Of a DNA stretch of 64,000 nucleotides, positions 17,678 to 27,487 are shown piece after piece. Source of the stretch: an uncultured Psychroserpens sp. (GTDB lineage Bacteria; Bacteroidota; Bacteroidia; Flavobacteriales; Flavobacteriaceae); the NCBI RefSeq assembly GCF_947503375.1, contig NZ_CANNDQ010000005.1, forward strand, positions 248,001 to 312,000, in the 5' to 3' direction. Position numbers and translations under genes: made by a program. Every line of letters starts with the position of its first letter. Position 1 is the stretch's first letter. The notes under the pieces were generated by a model. It searched no databases. It was not told the origin of the DNA and worked only from the letters and a program-made list of their open reading frames with translations.

Positions 17678-19366
17678 TTAAAAATTGGCAGTCAGACTTA
17701 TATGTACCTTAGAGTCGGATAGTTTGAATTTTTGATTTTCTACTTTTCCGCTTGAATAATTAAATTTAAAAAGCCCAGCTTTTGTTAATAATCCAAATCC
17801 AAATCCAAATCCAAAAAGTTTTCCTTTTTGATCTACGGCTTCATTTTCAAAATAAGCAGCATCAATAACCGAGTGTACATATATATTACCATTCAAGCGA
17901 TACCTGTATTCAGTATTTATTACACCAAATAAATTGGCAAATAAGCTGTTCTCTTCAAAACCTCGAATTGAATTGATACCACCAAATCGTGGCAATTCAT
18001 TTTCTAGATAGGTGTTTGAGTTTATCAATTGGCCATTTACTCGTGTGTATATACTATTACGATCATTTAAGTTAAATATCTTAAAGGAGTTAATAGTAAA
18101 TTTAGTCTGGTTTTCATTTGTATCTTCAAATGTTCTATTTCCAATTCCGGCAGATATATCGAATAAAAAATTTACTGGGAAAAGGAAATCATAATTTTGT
18201 CGTCTGGTATGAATGTAGTTAATCAAATATTTATTTGATTTAAAATCGTTGATCAGGAAAGTGTCATCGTCTAACAAGTTAGAAGAGTTGACTGTGTTTA
18301 TACCAACTGCAATACTGTTGTTTGGGTCGAGTTGATAATTAATTTTTGCGGCTTGACTTACGGTTACAAATGAAGAATCCTTTTTAAAAATATTTAAGTT
18401 AAGTTCAACTCCAAGAGGGGAGGCAAATAAGTAAGGCATATTAATATTACCGTCAAACGTCTTTTGATCGTTTTCATCACTTTTATACAGTAATCTTAAA
18501 GTTTCTCCGTAATTAAGGTTATTAGTTAAAATAAGATTCAAGTAGCCATCAAACTCAATTTTGTTTGTATCCTCATTAGTGCCAAATCCCAAAAAGCCAT
18601 CAAAAGAATTACTCTTATTTTTTTCTATATACATATATAATATGGTAGAATCTTTTGTAAATAGAACTTCTGGATCTTTGATTTGATTTGCAAATCGTAA
18701 ATCGTTAAGCACATTCGTCTTTTCTTTAATGCGTTTTAAGTTGAAATTTTGCTTAGGCTTAATCTTTAAATAGCGCCTAATGAAAGATTTTGGAAATTTT
18801 TCATAACCTTTAACTATAACTTTGTCGATTGTTCTTCCAGCAGGACGAACTAATTCTAAACTGGCTACAAGTGTGTTTTTACTTTCTTTTGTGATTTCTT
18901 TCAACTGTAGAGTAGCAAATGGGCTACCGTTATTTGCAATCTCAGAATTAATGAATTCAAGTGTTTTTTCAAGATTTTTGATTGGAACAACAAAATAGGA
19001 ATCGGTAAATTCAATATCTGAAAGTTTAAAGATATCACTGTTGATTATGTTGTTGTAATATATGGTGATGGTTTCGAAACGATTTTTCAAACTGAATTGC
19101 GCTAGAAATAATGAGTCATTTTCTTTTTCAAGTTTAATTAGTTCGCTATCAATATATCCTAGAGTTTGTAATTTTTTTTCTAGTGCTAATACTTCACTAT
19201 TAAGAGAGGTAAAGTTTTTGTGAGCTTTTTTAAAATTTAAAGAATCTATTACCTTAGTTTCAAGGTTAGATTTACCGATGACTTTCAGTTCTATATTTTG
19301 CGAATTAAGATTGGCAAAAAATAGCATTAAGAAGATTAGTTTGTAGACTCTCAGTTTAAAAGGCAT
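17678..19366 (-). CDS. Omp85-like outer-membrane protein with POTRA region and beta-barrel
   Basis: 562 residues with a signal peptide (cleavage near 'FANLNSQN'). Residues 30-190 look like two or three POTRA-type modules, with 'GYEKFPKSFIRRYLKIKPKQNFN' (quoted from the family-typical region, about 186-208) closely resembling BamA/TamA POTRA entry. The C-terminal half is an amphipathic barrel with 'GGINSIRGFEENSLFA' matching the R-G-F/Y motif of Omp85 barrels, ending in 'HISLTANF' (terminal Phe). It is shorter than BamA, so a TamA/ShlB-like or lineage-specific assembly factor is more likely. Divergent from rpsL. Confidence 0.75.
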   Translation of the reverse strand: MPFKLRVYKLIFLMLFFANLNSQNIELKVIGKSNLETKVIDSLNFKKAHKNFTSLNSEVLALEKKLQTLGYIDSELIKLEKENDSLFLAQFSLKNRFETITIYYNNIINSDIFKLSDIEFTDSYFVVPIKNLEKTLEFINSEIANNGSPFATLQLKEITKESKNTLVASLELVRPAGRTIDKVIVKGYEKFPKSFIRRYLKIKPKQNFNLKRIKEKTNVLNDLRFANQIKDPEVLFTKDSTILYMYIEKNKSNSFDGFLGFGTNEDTNKIEFDGYLNLILTNNLNYGETLRLLYKSDENDQKTFDGNINMPYLFASPLGVELNLNIFKKDSSFVTVSQAAKINYQLDPNNSIAVGINTVNSSNLLDDDTFLINDFKSNKYLINYIHTRRQNYDFLFPVNFLFDISAGIGNRTFEDTNENQTKFTINSFKIFNLNDRNSIYTRVNGQLINSNTYLENELPRFGGINSIRGFEENSLFANLFGVINTEYRYRLNGNIYVHSVIDAAYFENEAVDQKGKLFGFGFGFGLLTKAGLFKFNYSSGKVENQKFKLSDSKVHISLTANF

Positions 19367-19382
19367 ATCATGTATTATTCTT

Positions 19383-19390
19383 CAAATCTA
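19383..19390 (-). promoter_or_regulatory. -7 element of the Omp85-like gene
   Basis: Minus-strand TAGATTTG fully matches TAnnTTTG and lies 17 bp before the ATG at 19366. No TTG is found at the -33 spacing, so support is partial. Confidence 0.4.
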
Positions 19391-19463
19391 ACGGAAATTA
19401 ATAATTAAAAATATGTGAGGCTAAAAATAATTTCTCAAACTTTTAAAAATTAATCATATTACA

Positions 19464-19494
19464 TTTGAAAAATTGATATTTATTTCTACCTTTG
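19464..19494 (+). promoter_or_regulatory. Consensus Bacteroidota promoter of the ribosomal cluster
   Basis: TTTG at 19464-19467, exactly 19 bases, then TACCTTTG at 19487-19494: a perfect match to the TTTG/TAnnTTTG pattern of sigma-ABfr promoters. Transcription should begin near 19500. It is the best promoter in the window, fitting a gene block needed at very high level. Confidence 0.85.
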
Positions 19495-19497
19495 CAG

Positions 19498-19513
19498 CCC
19501 TCTAAGGAGAGGG
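19498..19513 (+). promoter_or_regulatory. Hairpin at the 5' end of the rpsL transcript
   Basis: CCCTCT (19498-19503) pairs perfectly with AGAGGG (19508-19513) around an AAGG loop. It lies at the predicted transcription start of the str block, 25 bp before rpsL. It could stabilise the 5' end of the mRNA or take part in autoregulation. No U-run follows, so it is not a terminator. Confidence 0.5.
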
Positions 19514-19538
19514 TTTAATATAATTTATATAGAAATAT

Positions 19539-19913
19539 ATGCCAACAATTTCACAATTAGTACGAAAAGGAAGAGCCAAAATAACTAAGAAGAGTAAATC
19601 GGCTGCTTTAGATTCGTGTCCACAAAGACGTGGTGTATGTACTCGTGTTTATACAACGACACCTAAAAAACCAAACTCAGCAATGCGTAAGGTGGCAAGG
19701 GTTCGTTTAACAAATGGGAACGAGGTCAATGCATATATCGGCGGAGAAGGACACAACTTACAAGAGCACTCGATAGTATTAGTTAGAGGTGGAAGGGTAA
19801 AAGATTTACCAGGAGTTAGATATCATATCGTTCGTGGAGCCTTAGACACAGCAGGTGTTGCAGGTAGAACACAACGTAGATCTAAGTATGGTGCAAAACG
19901 CCCTAAGAAGTAA
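19539..19913 (+). CDS. rpsL: 30S ribosomal protein S12
   Basis: 124 residues. '[19 protein letters not shown]' (residues 42-60) and '[13 protein letters not shown]' (84-96) are diagnostic. S12 sits at the decoding centre. The two lysines where streptomycin-resistance mutations commonly arise (in 'PKKPNS' and Lys88 in 'RVKDLPG') are in the ordinary, sensitive state. First gene of the merged ribosomal block, behind a consensus promoter. Confidence 0.99.
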   Translation: MPTISQLVRKGRAKITKKSKSAALDSCPQRRGVCTRVYTTTPKKPNSAMRKVARVRLTNGNEVNAYIGGEGHNLQEHSIVLVRGGRVKDLPGVRYHIVRGALDTAGVAGRTQRRSKYGAKRPKK

Positions 19914-19935
19914 TTTAAAACTTTAAGAAGAAGAC

Positions 19936-20412
19936 ATGAGAAAAAGACAAGCGAAAAAAAGACCGCTTTTACCAGATCCACGTTTTAACGATCAGTTAGT
20001 AACACGCTTTGTTAACATGATGATGTGGGACGGTAAAAAATCTGTAGCTTTTAAAGTGTTCTATGATGCAATTGATATTGTAGAATCAAAAAAAACAGAT
20101 GAAGAGAAAACTGCTTTAGAGACCTGGAAAGATGCTTTATCTAATGTGATGCCTCACGTAGAAGTGCGTAGTCGTCGTGTAGGAGGAGCAACATTCCAGA
20201 TTCCAATGCAAATTCGTCCAGATAGAAAAGTTTCTACTGCAATGAAATGGTTAATTGGTTATGCTCGTAAAAGAAACGAAAAATCAATGGCTCAAAAATT
20301 AGCTAGTGAAATTTTAGCTGCTGCAAAAGAAGAAGGCGCAGCTGTTAAGAAAAGAGTTGATACTCATAAAATGGCTGAAGCAAACAAAGCATTCTCTCAC
20401 TTTAGATTTTAA
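19936..20412 (+). CDS. rpsG: 30S ribosomal protein S7
   Basis: 158 residues. '[17 protein letters not shown]' at the N-terminus and '[16 protein letters not shown]' in the centre identify S7, the assembly initiator of the 16S 3' domain (head). In E. coli S7 represses its own operon by binding the rpsL-rpsG gap; here that gap is only 22 bp, too short for such a site. Followed by fusA after 8 bp. Confidence 0.99.
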   Translation: MRKRQAKKRPLLPDPRFNDQLVTRFVNMMMWDGKKSVAFKVFYDAIDIVESKKTDEEKTALETWKDALSNVMPHVEVRSRRVGGATFQIPMQIRPDRKVSTAMKWLIGYARKRNEKSMAQKLASEILAAAKEEGAAVKKRVDTHKMAEANKAFSHFRF

Positions 20413-20420
20413 TTAACGAC

Positions 20421-22547
20421 ATGGCAAGAGATTTAAAATTCACAAGAAATATAGGTATTGCTGCACATATTGATGCAGGAAAAACAACTACTACAGAACG
20501 GATTCTTTATTATACAGGTGTTTCTCATAAAATTGGAGAGGTGCATGATGGCGCTGCTACAATGGACTGGATGGAACAGGAGCAAGAAAGAGGTATTACT
20601 ATTACTTCTGCAGCGACTACTTGTACATGGAATTTTCCAATGGAAAATGGGCAACCAACACCAGATACAAAAGGATACCATTTCAATATTATTGATACTC
20701 CTGGTCACGTTGATTTTACAGTTGAAGTAAACCGTTCATTACGTGTATTAGATGGATTAGTGTTTTTATTTAGTGCAGTTGATGGTGTTGAGCCACAATC
20801 TGAAACTAACTGGAGACTTGCAGATAACTATAAAGTTCCTAGAATTGGATTTGTTAACAAAATGGATCGTCAAGGTTCTAACTTTATGGCGGTGTGTCAA
20901 CAAGTAAAAGATATGCTGAAGTCAAACGCAGTGCCAATTGTATTGAACATTGGTGATGAAGCAGATTTCAAAGGTATCGTAGATTTAGTAAAAAACAGAG
21001 CTATCGTATGGCATGACGAAACTCAAGGTGCTACCTTTGATGTTATCGACATTCCAGAAGAATTAAAAGAAGAAGCTCGTAAATACCGTGCGCTTTTAAT
21101 TGAAGAAGTTGCAACATACGACGAAAATCTTTTAGAAAAATTCATGGAAGATGAAGATTCTATTACAGAGGAAGAAGTGCATGCTGCACTTAGAGCTGCT
21201 GTAATGGATATGGCTATTATTCCAATGATTTGTGGTTCTGCATTTAAAAATAAAGGGGTGCAGTTTTTATTAGATGCTGTATGTCGTTATTTACCTTCTC
21301 CAACAGATAAAGAAGGTATTAAGGGTACAGATCCAAATACAGGACAAGAAATATTACGTAAGCCAGATGTTAAAGAACCATTTGCTGCTCTAGCGTTTAA
21401 GATAGCAACTGATCCTTTCGTAGGACGTTTGGCATTCTTTAGAGCATATTCTGGTCGTTTAGATGCTGGTTCTTATATCTTGAACAACCGTTCAGGAAAA
21501 AAAGAGCGTATCTCTCGTATCTACCAAATGCACTCTAATAAACAAAATGCTATCGATTTTATCGAAGCAGGAGACATTGGAGCTGCAGTAGGATTTAAAG
21601 ATATTAAGACTGGAGATACCATGTCTGATGAAAAACACCCTATCGTTTTAGAATCTATGGACTTTCCAGATCCAGTAATTGGTATTGCTGTGGAGCCTAA
21701 GACTAAAGCAGATGTTGATAAATTAGGTATGGCTTTAGCTAAATTATCTGAAGAAGATCCGACATTTACAGCAAGAACTGATGAAGCATCAGGACAGACC
21801 ATTATTTCTGGAATGGGTGAGCTTCACTTAGATATTATTGTTGATCGTTTGAAACGAGAATTCAAAGTTGAAGTTAATCAAGGTCAGCCTCAAGTTGAGT
21901 ACAAAGAAGCAATTACACAACGTGCAGAACACAGAGAGGTTTATAAAAAACAATCTGGTGGACGTGGTAAGTTTGCTGATATCGTATTTACTTTAGAGCC
22001 AGCAGAAGAAGGTAAGGTAGGCTTAGAATTTGTATCTGAAATTAAAGGTGGTAACGTTCCTAAAGAATTTATCCCATCAATTGAAAAAGGATTTAAAATG
22101 GCAATGGTCAATGGTCCATTGGCTGGATACGAAGTTGATGCAATGAAAGTTACATTAACTGATGGTTCTTATCATGATGTAGATTCAGATCAATTATCAT
22201 TCGAATTAGCAGCAAAATTAGGATTCAAAAATTCTGCTAAAGCTGCTAAAGCTGTAATTATGGAGCCAATTATGAAATTGGAAGTAATTACACCAGAAGA
22301 AAATATGGGTGATATCGTAGGAGATTTAAATCGTCGTCGTGGTCAAGTAAGTGATATGGGTGATAGAGCAGGTGCTAAAACAGTGAAAGCTACAGTACCA
22401 TTATCAGAAATGTTTGGTTATGTAACAACATTAAGAACATTATCTTCAGGTCGTGCAACATCAACAATGGAGTTTTCACACTATGCTGAGACACCATCGA
22501 ATATATCAGAAGAAGTAATTAAAGCAGCTAAAGGCGTAGAAGCTTAA
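20421..22547 (+). CDS. fusA: Elongation factor G
   Basis: 708 residues, typical of bacterial EF-G. The GTPase motifs are G1 'AHIDAGKTT' (15-23), the 'RGITI' effector region (57-61), G3 'DTPGH' (92-96) and G4 'NKMD' (146-149). Domain IV carries 'GGRGKFAD' and the C-terminus '[15 protein letters not shown]'. It drives translocation and, with RRF, ribosome recycling. The usual neighbour tuf (EF-Tu) is absent: rpsJ follows after 12 bp, so str and S10 operons are fused here as in other Bacteroidota. Confidence 0.99.
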   Translation: MARDLKFTRNIGIAAHIDAGKTTTTERILYYTGVSHKIGEVHDGAATMDWMEQEQERGITITSAATTCTWNFPMENGQPTPDTKGYHFNIIDTPGHVDFTVEVNRSLRVLDGLVFLFSAVDGVEPQSETNWRLADNYKVPRIGFVNKMDRQGSNFMAVCQQVKDMLKSNAVPIVLNIGDEADFKGIVDLVKNRAIVWHDETQGATFDVIDIPEELKEEARKYRALLIEEVATYDENLLEKFMEDEDSITEEEVHAALRAAVMDMAIIPMICGSAFKNKGVQFLLDAVCRYLPSPTDKEGIKGTDPNTGQEILRKPDVKEPFAALAFKIATDPFVGRLAFFRAYSGRLDAGSYILNNRSGKKERISRIYQMHSNKQNAIDFIEAGDIGAAVGFKDIKTGDTMSDEKHPIVLESMDFPDPVIGIAVEPKTKADVDKLGMALAKLSEEDPTFTARTDEASGQTIISGMGELHLDIIVDRLKREFKVEVNQGQPQVEYKEAITQRAEHREVYKKQSGGRGKFADIVFTLEPAEEGKVGLEFVSEIKGGNVPKEFIPSIEKGFKMAMVNGPLAGYEVDAMKVTLTDGSYHDVDSDQLSFELAAKLGFKNSAKAAKAVIMEPIMKLEVITPEENMGDIVGDLNRRRGQVSDMGDRAGAKTVKATVPLSEMFGYVTTLRTLSSGRATSTMEFSHYAETPSNISEEVIKAAKGVEA

Positions 22548-22559
22548 AACTAAAAGAAA

Positions 22560-22865
22560 ATGAGTCAGAAAATTAGAATAAAATTAAAGTCTTACGATCA
22601 CAATTTAGTTGACAAGTCTGCTGATAAGATTGTAAAAACAGTAAAAAGTACAGGTGCTGTTGTTACTGGACCAATTCCATTACCAACTCACAAAAAGATT
22701 TTCACTGTGTTACGTTCACCACACGTAAATAAGAAGTCAAGAGAGCAATTTCAATTAAGCTCATACAAGAGGTTATTAGATATCTACTCTTCATCTTCTA
22801 AAACAATTGATGCATTAATGAAGCTTGAATTACCAAGTGGAGTTGAAGTTGAGATTAAAGTGTAG
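22560..22865 (+). CDS. rpsJ: 30S ribosomal protein S10 (NusE)
   Basis: 101 residues. '[20 protein letters not shown]' at the N-terminus and '[19 protein letters not shown]' in the middle are S10 hallmarks. Besides its place in the 30S head, S10 is NusE, linking ribosome and NusG in transcription antitermination. It is followed by an unusually long 141-bp gap with strong RNA structure before rplC. Confidence 0.99.
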   Translation: MSQKIRIKLKSYDHNLVDKSADKIVKTVKSTGAVVTGPIPLPTHKKIFTVLRSPHVNKKSREQFQLSSYKRLLDIYSSSSKTIDALMKLELPSGVEVEIKV

Positions 22866-22899
22866 GTGAAACTTATCGCTTAGGTTATAAAAGCGAAAC

Positions 22900-22977
22900 A
22901 TGTCCGGAGCTGCGAGCAAAGGAAAAACGGTAAAAATACAATTCAAGGTCGAATGTATTTTCGACCTTGAATTTTAA
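22900..22977 (+). CDS. Possible 25-codon leader peptide before rplC
   Basis: An ATG at 22900 opens a 25-codon frame beginning MSGAASKGKTV and ending with TAA at 22975-22977. Its last 12 or so codons lie inside the 14-bp hairpin at 22940-22973, so a translating ribosome would melt the hairpin. There is no clear ribosome-binding site, but that is normal in this lineage. Too short to prove from one sequence; it may be chance. Confidence 0.25.
   Translation: MSGAASKGKTVKIQFKVECIFDLEF
22940..22973 (+). promoter_or_regulatory. 14-bp perfect hairpin (possible attenuator) between rpsJ and rplC
   Basis: Arms 22940-22953 and 22960-22973 pair without a mismatch (core TCAAGGTCGAA/TTCGACCTTGA) around a 6-base loop TGTATT, followed by only two more T before an A-rich stretch. 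A weaker stem TCGCTT/AAGCGA lies upstream (about 22875-22896). The weak U-run argues for an attenuator, processing site or pausing hairpin rather than a full terminator. It precedes rplC-rplD, whose L4 product autoregulates this operon in E. coli. Confidence 0.65.
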
Positions 22978-23006
22978 TAAATAGTAATAATAAATAATTA
23001 ATAAAT

Positions 23007-23624
23007 ATGTCTGGGTTAATAGGAAAAAAGATCGGTATGACCAGCATTTTCGATGAAAATGGGAAGAACATTCCATGTACAGTAATCGAAGCTGGACCAT
23101 GTATCGTTACCCAAGTCAGAACCGAAGAGGTTGACGGGTACAATGCCCTTCAACTTGGTTTCGATGACAAGACAGAGAAAAGTGCTACTAAAGCTGAAAT
23201 TGGTCATGCCAAAAAAGCAGGTACTTCTGTTAAAAGAAAAGTCGTAGAATTCCAAGGATTTGAAGGAGATTACAAATTAGGTGATGCTATAACAGTTGAG
23301 CACTTTATTGAAGGTGAGTATGTTGATGTAGCAGGAACTTCTAAAGGAAAAGGTTTCCAAGGTGTTGTAAAACGTCATGGATTTGGTGGAGTTGGTCAAG
23401 CGACGCATGGTCAGCACAACCGTTTAAGAGCTCCAGGTTCTATTGGTGCTGCATCATATCCTGCGAGAGTATTCAAAGGAATGAAAATGGCAGGACGAAT
23501 GGGTGGCGAAAGAGTGAATGTTGAAAATTTAAGAGTTTATAAAGTAGTTCCAGAGAAGAATTTACTTGTCGTTAAAGGATGTGTTCCGGGACACAAAAAC
23601 TCTTATGTAATTATTCAAAAGTAA
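23007..23624 (+). CDS. rplC: 50S ribosomal protein L3
   Basis: 205 residues. '[17 protein letters not shown]' at the N-terminus and '[17 protein letters not shown]' near residue 155 identify L3, an early 50S assembly protein near the peptidyl-transferase centre. The stop TAA overlaps the next start as TAATG, so rplC and rplD are translationally coupled. It follows the structured rpsJ-rplC gap. Confidence 0.99.
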   Translation: MSGLIGKKIGMTSIFDENGKNIPCTVIEAGPCIVTQVRTEEVDGYNALQLGFDDKTEKSATKAEIGHAKKAGTSVKRKVVEFQGFEGDYKLGDAITVEHFIEGEYVDVAGTSKGKGFQGVVKRHGFGGVGQATHGQHNRLRAPGSIGAASYPARVFKGMKMAGRMGGERVNVENLRVYKVVPEKNLLVVKGCVPGHKNSYVIIQK

Positions 23625-24253
23625 TGAAAGTAGCAGTTTTAGATATCAACGGAAAAGACACAGGTAGAAAAGCAGAGCTTTCTAAAGATGTGTTCGCTAT
23701 TGAACCTAATAATCATGCAGTATACCTAGATGTTAAGCAATATTTAGCTAATCAGCGTCAAGGAACACATAAGTCAAAAGAGAGAGGTGAAATTGCAGGA
23801 AGTACACGTAAGATTAAAAAACAGAAAGGTACTGGTACTGCTAGAGCAGGAAGTATCAAGTCTGGTGTATTTAAAGGTGGTGGACGTATGTTCGGGCCAA
23901 GACCAAGAAATTACAGTTTTAAACTGAATAAAAACCTTAAACGTTTAGCCCGTAAATCGGCTTTGACCATGAAGGCAAATGACAAAGATATCGTTGTTTT
24001 GGAAGATTTCAATTTTGATGCTCCAAAGACGAAAAACTTTACAGCAGTTTTGAAAGCATTAGACATACAAGACAAAAAATCATTGTTTGTGTTGGGTGCG
24101 TCAAATAATAATGTATATTTGTCATCACGAAATTTTAAAAGGTCTGAGGTTGTAATGAACTCAGAATTAAGTACTTATAAAATTTTAAACGCAAATAAAT
24201 TAATCCTTTTAGAGAGTTCTTTAGAAGGAATTGAATCGAATTTAAGTAAATAG
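23624..24253 (+). CDS. rplD: 50S ribosomal protein L4
   Basis: 209 residues from the ATG at 23624, which shares one base with the rplC stop. A 15-codon longer frame from 23579 is possible but lies wholly inside rplC and adds non-conserved residues. '[18 protein letters not shown]' and '[13 protein letters not shown]' mark the L4 loop that lines the exit tunnel. In E. coli L4 also represses the S10 operon by binding its leader. Confidence 0.98.
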   Translation: MKVAVLDINGKDTGRKAELSKDVFAIEPNNHAVYLDVKQYLANQRQGTHKSKERGEIAGSTRKIKKQKGTGTARAGSIKSGVFKGGGRMFGPRPRNYSFKLNKNLKRLARKSALTMKANDKDIVVLEDFNFDAPKTKNFTAVLKALDIQDKKSLFVLGASNNNVYLSSRNFKRSEVVMNSELSTYKILNANKLILLESSLEGIESNLSK

Positions 24254-24259
24254 AAAGTC

Positions 24260-24550
24260 ATGAATATCTTAATTAAACCGATAATCACTGAGAAAGCAAC
24301 AACCGATAGCGAGTTGAGAAATTGCTTTACGTTTCAAGTGAATACTAAGGCGAACAAGGTTGAAATCAAAAAAGCTGTTGAAGCAGCTTATGGCGTTTCT
24401 GTTGAAAAAGTTCGTACTATAAATGTCCGTCCAGATCGAAGAACTCGTTATACAAAAACGGGTATTCAACATGGTAAAACAAATGCCGTTAAAAAAGCAA
24501 TTGTACAACTGGCGGAAGGTGAAACTATTGATTTATACAGTAACATGTAA
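24260..24550 (+). CDS. rplW: 50S ribosomal protein L23
   Basis: 96 residues, the normal length. 'IKPIITEKATTDSE' at the N-terminus and 'VEIKKAVEAAYGVSVEKVRT' in the middle are L23 signatures. L23 sits at the tunnel exit and docks trigger factor, SRP and the Sec translocon. The gap to rplD is 6 bp and to rplB 10 bp. Confidence 0.98.
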   Translation: MNILIKPIITEKATTDSELRNCFTFQVNTKANKVEIKKAVEAAYGVSVEKVRTINVRPDRRTRYTKTGIQHGKTNAVKKAIVQLAEGETIDLYSNM

Positions 24551-24560
24551 TTAGACAAAA

Positions 24561-25388
24561 ATGTCAGTAAGAAAATTAAAACCAATCACATCAGCTCAGC
24601 GTTTTAGAGTAGTAAATGGATTTGACGCCATCACTACTGATAAGCCGGAAAAGAGTTTACTCGTTCCGAACAAAAGATCTGGTGGTAGAAACAGTCAAGG
24701 AAAGATGACCATGACCCATAGAGGTGGAGGTCACAAAAGAAAGTATCGTATTATCGATTTCAAGCGCAACAAAACTGGAATTCCAGCTGAAGTTAAGTCA
24801 ATCGAATACGATCCAAACAGAACAGCGTTTATCGCTTTATTGAATTACCAAGATGGCGAAAAACGTTACATTATTGCTCAAAATGGATTGCAAGTTGGGC
24901 AGAATGTAATTTCAGGTAAAGAAGGGATTGCTCCGGAAATTGGAAATGCAATGCCATTAGGAGAGATTCCATTAGGTACAATTATTTCTTGCATCGAGTT
25001 ACGTCCTGGTCAAGGAGCTGTAATGGCAAGAAGTGCTGGTGCATTTGCACAGTTGATGGCACGTGATGGAAAATTTGCTACTGTTAAATTGCCTTCTGGA
25101 GAAACAAGAATGATTCTTACAGAGTGTATGGCTACAATTGGAGTTATTTCTAATTCTGATCATCAATTAACTGTGTCTGGTAAAGCAGGTAGAAGTAGAT
25201 GGTTGGGTAGAAGACCAAGAGTAAGACCAGTAGTGATGAACCCAGTAGACCATCCAATGGGTGGTGGTGAAGGTAAGTCTTCTGGAGGTCATCCAAGATC
25301 TAAGAATGGTATTCCTGCTAAAGGTTATAGAACACGTTCTAAGACTAAAGCGAGTAATAAGTATATTGTAGAACGTAGAAAGAAATAA
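24561..25388 (+). CDS. rplB: 50S ribosomal protein L2
   Basis: 275 residues. '[17 protein letters not shown]' and the C-terminal '[14 protein letters not shown]' with the conserved histidine needed for peptidyl transfer are present. L2 helps assemble the peptidyl-transferase centre and joins the subunits. Tightly spaced between rplW and rpsS (10 bp each side). Confidence 0.99.
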   Translation: MSVRKLKPITSAQRFRVVNGFDAITTDKPEKSLLVPNKRSGGRNSQGKMTMTHRGGGHKRKYRIIDFKRNKTGIPAEVKSIEYDPNRTAFIALLNYQDGEKRYIIAQNGLQVGQNVISGKEGIAPEIGNAMPLGEIPLGTIISCIELRPGQGAVMARSAGAFAQLMARDGKFATVKLPSGETRMILTECMATIGVISNSDHQLTVSGKAGRSRWLGRRPRVRPVVMNPVDHPMGGGEGKSSGGHPRSKNGIPAKGYRTRSKTKASNKYIVERRKK

Positions 25389-25398
25389 TTAAGATAGT

Positions 25399-25677
25399 AT
25401 GGCACGTTCATTAAAAAAAGGACCTTATATCCACTATAAACTAGAAAAGAAAGTTGCAGCAAATGTAGCTTCAAATAAAAAGACTGTTATTAAAACTTGG
25501 TCTAGAGCATCTATGATTTCTCCAGATTTTGTTGGGCAAACAATTGCTGTACATAATGGTCGTCAGTTTGTACCAGTTTACGTAACTGAAAACATGGTAG
25601 GTCATAAATTAGGAGAATTTTCACCAACGCGATCTTTTAGAGGTCATGCAGGTGCAAAAAATAAAGGTAAAAAATAA
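25399..25677 (+). CDS. rpsS: 30S ribosomal protein S19
   Basis: 92 residues. '[19 protein letters not shown]' and '[19 protein letters not shown]' are diagnostic. S19 lies in the 30S head beside S13 and contacts the A-site tRNA side of the bridge to the 50S. Followed by rplV after 8 bp. Confidence 0.99.
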   Translation: MARSLKKGPYIHYKLEKKVAANVASNKKTVIKTWSRASMISPDFVGQTIAVHNGRQFVPVYVTENMVGHKLGEFSPTRSFRGHAGAKNKGKK

Positions 25678-25685
25678 GAAGCGCT

Positions 25686-26093
25686 ATGGGAAGTCGTAAA
25701 AAACAAATGGCAGACGCTATTAAGGAAGAGAGAAAGCACACTGCTTTTGCAAAGCTTAATAACTGTCCTACCTCACCAAGAAAAATGCGTTTAGTTGCTG
25801 ATTTAGTTAGAGGGAAAGAAGCTGAAGCAGCACTTCAAATCTTAAGGTTTAGTCCTAAAGAAGCATCTCGTCGATTAGAAAAATTGTTATTATCAGCAAT
25901 TTCTAACTGGCAAGCAAAAAATGAAGATGCTTCTATTGAAGATGCAGACTTATTCGTACAAGAGATTAGAGTTGATGGTGGATCAATGTTAAAGAGATTG
26001 CGTCCAGCTCCTCAAGGTAGAGCACATAGAATTAGAAAAAGATCTAATCATGTTACAGTTGTGATTGGAGCTAAAAATAACACACAAAGCTAA
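25686..26093 (+). CDS. rplV: 50S ribosomal protein L22
   Basis: 135 residues, with an N-terminal extension of about 20 charged residues before the core beginning '[19 protein letters not shown]'. The beta-hairpin that reaches into the exit tunnel ends with '[19 protein letters not shown]'. Its macrolide-contact region looks normal with no insertion or deletion. Nine bp before rpsC. Confidence 0.98.
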   Translation: MGSRKKQMADAIKEERKHTAFAKLNNCPTSPRKMRLVADLVRGKEAEAALQILRFSPKEASRRLEKLLLSAISNWQAKNEDASIEDADLFVQEIRVDGGSMLKRLRPAPQGRAHRIRKRSNHVTVVIGAKNNTQS

Positions 26094-26102
26094 GATAGAG
26101 AT

Positions 26103-26822
26103 ATGGGACAAAAGACAAATCCAATCGGAAATCGTTTAGGTATTATCAGAGGATGGGAATCGAACTGGTATGGTGGAAACGATTATGGTGATAAACTAGC
26201 AGAAGACGATAAGATTAGAAAGTACGTTCACGCTCGTTTATCTAAAGCAAGTGTGTCTAGAGTAATTATTGAGCGCACACTTAAACTTGTAACCGTTACT
26301 ATCACTACCGCTAGACCTGGTATTATTATCGGAAAAGGCGGCCAAGAGGTAGACAAGTTAAAAGAAGAGCTTAAGAAAATTACAGGTAAAGAAGTTCAGT
26401 TAAACATCTTTGAAATAAAAAGACCTGAACTTGATGCATATTTAGTAGCATCTAGTGTTGCACGTCAAATAGAAAATCGTATTTCTTATAGACGAGCAAT
26501 TAAAATGGCAATTGCTGCTGCTATGCGTATGAATGCTGAAGGAATAAAAATTCAGATTAGTGGTCGTTTAAATGGTGCTGAAATGGCACGTAGCGAGCAT
26601 TACAAAGAAGGACGTATTCCATTATCAACATTTAGAGCCGATATTGATTATGCTTTGGTTGAGGCACATACTACTTATGGTAGATTAGGTGTAAAAGTAT
26701 GGATCATGAAAGGTGAAGTGTATGGTAAAAGAGAACTTTCTCCATTAGTTGGCTTGTCTAAGAAACAAGGTGGCAAGTCTGGAGGGCGTGGTGGGAACAA
26801 TAAATCTCGTCGCAGAAAGTAA
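26103..26822 (+). CDS. rpsC: 30S ribosomal protein S3
   Basis: 239 residues. '[20 protein letters not shown]', the KH motif '[14 protein letters not shown]' and '[20 protein letters not shown]' identify S3, which forms the mRNA entry tunnel with S4 and S5 and has helicase function. A Gly/Lys-rich C-terminal tail ('[17 protein letters not shown]') follows. Confidence 0.99.
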   Translation: MGQKTNPIGNRLGIIRGWESNWYGGNDYGDKLAEDDKIRKYVHARLSKASVSRVIIERTLKLVTVTITTARPGIIIGKGGQEVDKLKEELKKITGKEVQLNIFEIKRPELDAYLVASSVARQIENRISYRRAIKMAIAAAMRMNAEGIKIQISGRLNGAEMARSEHYKEGRIPLSTFRADIDYALVEAHTTYGRLGVKVWIMKGEVYGKRELSPLVGLSKKQGGKSGGRGGNNKSRRRK

Positions 26823-26840
26823 TTTTAAAGACAAAGAAAA

Positions 26841-27266
26841 ATGTTACAACCTAAAAGAACAAAATTTCGTAAAGTCCAAAAAGGACGTATGAAAGGAAAT
26901 ACCGGAAGAGGACATCAGTTGTCTTATGGTATGTTTGGTATAAAATCTTTAGAGTCTAACTTCTTAACATCACGTCAAATCGAAGCAGCTCGTATTGCAG
27001 CGACACGTTACATGAAGAGAGAAGGACAATTATGGATTAAAATATTCCCAGACAAGCCAATTACCAAAAAGCCTCTAGAGGTTCGTATGGGTAAAGGAAA
27101 AGGAGCTGTTGAGTATTGGGTAGCTGTAGTTAAACCAGGAAGAATTCTTTTCGAAGTTGGTGGAGTACCAATGGATGTTGCAAAAGAAGCTTTACGTTTA
27201 GCAGCTCAAAAATTACCAGTTAAAACTAAGTTTTTAATCGCTCGTGATTACGAAGGCGAAGCTTAA
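26841..27266 (+). CDS. rplP: 50S ribosomal protein L16
   Basis: 141 residues. '[19 protein letters not shown]', '[20 protein letters not shown]' and '[20 protein letters not shown]' (partial family hallmarks) show L16, which organises the A-site tRNA region of the 50S. The loop with the arginine often hydroxylated by YcfD-type oxygenases lies in the 'MGKGKGAVE' region. Confidence 0.99.
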   Translation: MLQPKRTKFRKVQKGRMKGNTGRGHQLSYGMFGIKSLESNFLTSRQIEAARIAATRYMKREGQLWIKIFPDKPITKKPLEVRMGKGKGAVEYWVAVVKPGRILFEVGGVPMDVAKEALRLAAQKLPVKTKFLIARDYEGEA

Positions 27267-27277
27267 AATAAATAATT

Positions 27278-27469
27278 ATGAAGCAAGCAGAAATTAAACA
27301 GCTATCAGTAGCTGAGTTGCAAGAAAAACTTAGCGAGACCAAAAAGAGTTATGCAGACCTAAAAATGGCTCATGCAATCTCTCCATTAGAGAATCCAATT
27401 CAGTTACGTAACGTTAGACGTTCAGTAGCAAGAATTGCAACAGAATTAACTAAAAGAGATATACAATAA
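27278..27469 (+). CDS. rpmC: 50S ribosomal protein L29
   Basis: 63 residues. 'MKQAEIKQLSVAELQEKL' begins the two-helix coiled hairpin and 'LRNVRRSVARIATEL' closes it, the L29 pattern. L29 lies at the tunnel exit next to L23 and takes part in chaperone/SRP docking. Gap to rpsQ 18 bp. Confidence 0.97.
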   Translation: MKQAEIKQLSVAELQEKLSETKKSYADLKMAHAISPLENPIQLRNVRRSVARIATELTKRDIQ

Positions 27470-27487
27470 TTGTATTCTGGCTGAAAG

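Noticed and set aside
23579..23623. 15-codon extension of rplD
   Set aside because: Lies wholly inside rplC and is not L4-like; the TAATG start at 23624 fits the family.
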